A DNA stretch of 13,843 nucleotides from Thermoplasmata archaeon (GTDB lineage: Archaea > Thermoplasmatota > E2 > DHVEG-1): positions 1-13,843 of the forward strand of contig DAOWFO010000015.1 of NCBI GenBank assembly GCA_030637965.1, written 5' to 3'. The position numbers and the translations under genes were made by a program. The notes beneath the pieces were generated by a model. It was not told where the DNA came from. It saw only the letters and a list, made by a program, of their open reading frames with translations, and made no database searches. This document shows, one piece after another, positions 13,761 through 13,843 of this stretch (position 1 is its first letter; each line of letters starts with the position of its first letter).

Positions 13761-13843
13761 ATGGATATTTCATCAATTGATAATCAGATTAAGGACATCG
13801 AAGAGGAGATCTTCAATACTCAGAAAAATAAGGCTACAGAACA
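13761..13843 (+). CDS. DRG-family (Obg-related) GTP-binding protein, N-terminal fragment
   Basis: Only 27 codons are inside the window. The peptide opens MDISSIDNQIKDIEEEI and continues FNTQKNKATE, which matches the N-terminal helix of archaeal and eukaryotic DRG GTPases, where 'TQKNKAT' precedes a conserved His-His and the linker to the G domain. DRG proteins are ribosome-associated translational GTPases. The G1-G5 motifs and the TGS domain lie beyond the right edge, so integrity cannot be judged. It is transcribed divergently from the small membrane protein gene. Confidence 0.8.
   Translation, partial: MDISSIDNQIKDIEEEIFNTQKNKATE

Noticed and set aside
1..13843. CRISPR array, insertion sequence, integrase or att-site signatures.
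   Set aside because: No regularly spaced repeats, transposase motifs, tRNA-linked duplications or phage-like genes were seen on either strand.

Overview
The window is a low-GC stretch of archaeal chromosome. The archaeal calls rest on an archaeal/eukaryotic-type PheRS beta chain, ribosomal proteins L7Ae, S28e and L24e in their usual archaeal order, a RadB recombinase paralogue (a euryarchaeal family), an NcsA/TtuA tRNA thiolase, an archaeal adenosine-specific kinase family protein, a DRG-type GTPase start, and BRE/TATA promoters without bacterial -35/-10 pairs. RadB together with a histidine-ammonia-lyase-like gene and glucosyl-3-phosphoglycerate synthase suggests an uncultured euryarchaeote, possibly Thermoplasmatota-related. 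The phylum is an inference.

Layout. (1) 1-2092, minus strand: a tight operon of a SerB-type HAD phosphatase, a GpgS-like glucosyl-3-phosphoglycerate synthase and the start of a second glycosyltransferase, probably a glucosylglycerate-type solute pathway. (2) 2346-5517: a histidine/aromatic amino acid ammonia-lyase (+) that converges on pheT (-) with only 13 bp between stop codons. (3) 5518-5986: a gene-free, AT-rich spacer of about 470 bp. (4) 6041-6676: a signal-anchored surface beta-sandwich protein. (5) 6838-9594: NcsA/TtuA, RadB and an uncharacterised radical SAM enzyme (COG2108 type), all plus strand. (6) 9719-10498: the rpl7ae-rps28e-rpl24e operon behind a strong promoter. (7) 10724-11227: adenosine-specific kinase family gene. 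(8) 11389-12031 (-): protein-L-isoaspartate methyltransferase with a one-base frameshift at an A9G5 run. (9) 12140-13087: carbamate kinase. (10) 13287-13529 (-): a small two-helix membrane protein. (11) From 13761: the start of a DRG-family GTPase.

Most of the window is housekeeping. No mobile element, CRISPR array, tRNA or rRNA was seen, and I found no convincing new multi-gene system. The best leads are a lyase whose cofactor-forming tripeptide is Ala-Cys-Gly instead of Ala-Ser-Gly, with mixed HAL-like and PAL-like active-site motifs; the methyltransferase frameshift at a slippery run; the glucosylglycerate-type operon with an unusual phosphatase and an extra glycosyltransferase; and several inverted repeats in spacers.

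Initiation signals fall into two classes. Some genes (pheT, ncsA, pcm, arcC, drg) have a TATA box about 25-32 nt before the start and no Shine-Dalgarno sequence, which suggests leaderless mRNAs. Others (ammonia-lyase, L7Ae, S28e, L24e, the kinase family gene, the small membrane protein) have clear Shine-Dalgarno sequences.
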